A stretch of 9,932 nt of DNA from Alphaproteobacteria bacterium. Its GTDB lineage: Bacteria > Pseudomonadota > Alphaproteobacteria > GCA-2731375. The notes below the pieces were generated by a model. It was not told the origin of the DNA and did not search any database. It was given only the letters and a program-made list of their open reading frames with translations. The stretch is from NCBI GenBank assembly GCA_028281075.1, contig JANQKO010000579.1, forward strand, positions 1 to 9,932, given 5' to 3'. How positions within the stretch are numbered: the stretch's first letter is position 1; every line of letters begins with the position of its first letter. The translations under genes were made by a program, and so were the position numbers. This document shows, one piece after another, positions 8,957 through 9,932 of the stretch.

Positions 8957-9451
8957 TTAGAACGGGATGTCGTCGTCCAGGTCGTCGGCGCCGCCGCCAC
9001 CCGGCGAGTCGAAGGCCCCGCCGCCGCTGCGGCTGCCGCTGTCGAAGTTGCCGCCGCCGCCACCGCCGCCACCGCCACCGCTGAAACCGCCGCCCTCGCC
9101 GCGGCTGTCCAGCATGGTGAGCTCGCCGCGGTAGCGCTGCAGGACGACCTCGGTGGTGTAGCGCTCCTGGCCGCTCTGATCGGTCCATTTGCGGGTCTGC
9201 AACTGGCCCTCGAGATAGACTTTCGAGCCCTTGCGCAGGAACTGCTGGGCGACCCGGCCGAGATTCTCGTTGAAGATGACGACGCGGTGCCATTCGACCC
9301 GCTCGCGCCGCTCGCCGGTCTGCCGGTCCTTCCAGGTCTCGTTGGTCGCCAGCCGCAGATTGACGATGGGGTTGCCGTCCTGGGTATGACGCACTTCCGG
9401 ATCGGCGCCCAGGTTGCCGATCAGGATGACTTTATTGACGCTGCCCGCCAT
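8957..9451 (-). CDS. ssb: Single-stranded DNA-binding protein
   Basis: Coats single-stranded DNA in replication, repair and recombination and recruits partner proteins through its C-terminal tip. The 164-residue protein has an OB-fold at about 1-112, with the N-terminal V-N-K-V-I-L-I-G-N-L-G at 5-15, W40, W54 and W89 as likely base-stacking positions, and V-Y-L-E-G-Q-L at 78-84. A glycine-rich linker at about 118-155 includes ten consecutive glycines (125-134), and the protein ends in the acidic tip D-D-D-I-P-F (159-164) that binds other repair proteins. The ATG at 9451 begins the conserved M-A-G-S-V-N-K; the longer open frame upstream runs through the promoter region and has no family match. 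GGAA lies about 8 nt upstream as a modest Shine-Dalgarno. It is divergent from uvrA, as in many proteobacteria. Confidence 0.97.
   Translation of the reverse strand: MAGSVNKVILIGNLGADPEVRHTQDGNPIVNLRLATNETWKDRQTGERRERVEWHRVVIFNENLGRVAQQFLRKGSKVYLEGQLQTRKWTDQSGQERYTTEVVLQRYRGELTMLDSRGEGGGFSGGGGGGGGGGNFDSGSRSGGGAFDSPGGGGADDLDDDIPF
9050..9079 (-). repeat. Poly-glycine codon tract in ssb
   Basis: Ten consecutive GGC/GGT codons encode G125-G134 of the SSB linker. Such trinucleotide tracts can vary in copy number by slippage without breaking the reading frame. The tract lies in the disordered linker, not the DNA-binding fold. Confidence 0.7.
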
Positions 9452-9624
9452 CGTCGTGTTTCCATAATTTTTGTGAGATCCGTCCGCAATATAGGCATAA
9501 CGACCTGCTTCCCGCCAGCCGGTAATCGGCGATAATAGGCGACAGATTCGAGGGGCGCCGGCGTTGGCAATCGCAACTGTCCGGCCTATCTGCCACACTG
9601 TCAGTTTTCGGGCCGGGAGCTTGT
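9452..9624. promoter_or_regulatory. Divergent ssb/uvrA promoter region
   Basis: This 173-bp gap is locally richer in A+T near ssb (about 9457-9500 and 9520-9545). On the minus strand TATATT (9493-9488) and TATTAT (9537-9532) each match the -10 consensus at 5 of 6 positions and could serve ssb, but neither has a good -35 at normal spacing. I found no GTTC-N7-GTTC alphaproteobacterial LexA site and no CTGT-N8-ACAG site. No other gene is seen here. Confidence 0.4.
9564..9592 (+). promoter_or_regulatory. uvrA: Possible uvrA promoter
   Basis: TTGGCA (9564-9569; 5 of 6 matches to TTGACA) is followed after 17 bp by TATCTG (9587-9592; 3 of 6 to TATAAT). Transcription would start near 9599, about 26 nt before the uvrA ATG. 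The -35 and the spacing are good; the -10 is weak. Confidence 0.35.
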
Positions 9625-9932
9625 ATGCAAAAGGTCATCAGTGTCCGCGGTGCGCGCGAACACAACCTGAAGAACGTGAACGTCGACATCCCGCGCGATC
9701 AGCTGGTCGTGGTCACGGGGCTGTCCGGCAGCGGCAAGTCCTCGCTGGCATTCGACACCATCTATGCCGAAGGACAGCGGCGTTATGTCGAGAGCCTTTC
9801 GGCCTATGCGCGGCAGTTCCTGGAGCTGATGCAGAAGCCCGACGTCGACCATATCGAAGGGCTGTCGCCAGCGATCTCTATCGAGCAGAAGACCACCTCG
9901 CGCAATCCGCGGTCCACCGTCGGCACCGTCAC
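9625..9932 (+). CDS. uvrA: Excinuclease ABC subunit A, N-terminal part (cut by window edge)
   Basis: UvrA is the damage-sensing ATPase of nucleotide excision repair, acting as a dimer with UvrB. Only 102 codons plus two bases are present. The N-terminal V-R-G-A-R-E-H-N-L-K-N at 7-17 is typical, the Walker A motif is G-L-S-G-S-G-K-S-S at 32-40, and Y-A-E-G-Q-R-R-Y-V-E-S-L-S-A-Y-A-R-Q-F follows at about 52-70. H-I-E-G-L-S-P-A-I-S-I-E-Q-K and N-P-R-S-T-V-G-T-V come next, closely matching E. coli UvrA. The ATG at 9625 has GGGAG at 9615-9619, five nt upstream. The frame is open at the right edge, and nothing suggests truncation within the window. It diverges from ssb. Confidence 0.97.
   Translation, partial: MQKVISVRGAREHNLKNVNVDIPRDQLVVVTGLSGSGKSSLAFDTIYAEGQRRYVESLSAYARQFLELMQKPDVDHIEGLSPAISIEQKTTSRNPRSTVGTV

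Noticed and set aside
9464..9598. N-terminal extension of ssb in the same open frame
   Set aside because: No SSB family similarity before M-A-G-S-V-N-K, and it would occupy the A+T-rich promoter region.
9576..9602. ACTGTC repeated 21 bp apart (9576-9581 and 9597-9602) before uvrA
   Set aside because: Two-turn spacing is suggestive, but a repeated 6-mer in about 170 bp is expected by chance and does not fit a known LexA site.

Overview
The window is a G+C-rich chromosomal segment whose protein sequences look alphaproteobacterial. The evidence is the GyrA insert of the kind seen in that class, the gene order gyrA-coaD-cyclophilin-queA-tgt, and the ssb/uvrA divergence next to gyrA. A Rhodospirillales-like member is my best guess, but this is inference from protein style and gene order, not from a database match. 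I see no insertion sequence, phage gene, CRISPR array, tRNA or rRNA.

Layout from left to right: (1) 1-1974, plus strand: two inner-membrane permeases of a CUT1-type (MalF/MalG-like) carbohydrate ABC importer. Neither the binding protein nor the ATPase is in the window. The binding protein may lie upstream, but the ATPase cannot lie immediately downstream, because tgt converges on the second permease only 3 bp away. (2) 1978-8086, minus strand: a tightly packed probable operon read gyrA -> coaD -> secreted cyclophilin -> queA -> tgt, with gaps of 60, 28 and 46 bp and finally a 4-bp ATGA overlap. queA and tgt catalyse two steps of tRNA queuosine synthesis; coaD makes dephospho-CoA; gyrA is the DNA gyrase A subunit. 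(3) 8087-8346: a divergent intergenic region holding a plausible sigma70-type gyrA promoter on one strand and, on the other side, a perfect 7+7 bp palindrome of the FNR/FixK/DNR (Crp-Fnr family) type. (4) 8347-8907, plus strand: a two-domain protein fusing a ribosome hibernation factor (HPF/RaiA) to a cold-shock domain. (5) 8957-9451, minus strand: ssb. (6) 9452-9624: the ssb/uvrA divergent promoter region. (7) 9625 to the right edge, plus strand: the first 102 codons of uvrA.

Most of the window is conserved housekeeping DNA. The parts most worth a second look are the HPF-cold-shock fusion with its apparent anaerobic-regulator site, which suggests oxygen-responsive ribosome hibernation; a Tgt that has lost two of the three canonical zinc-binding cysteines; a glutamine in GyrA at the position of E. 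coli Ser83; and a perfect 9-bp hairpin directly in front of the queA start codon.
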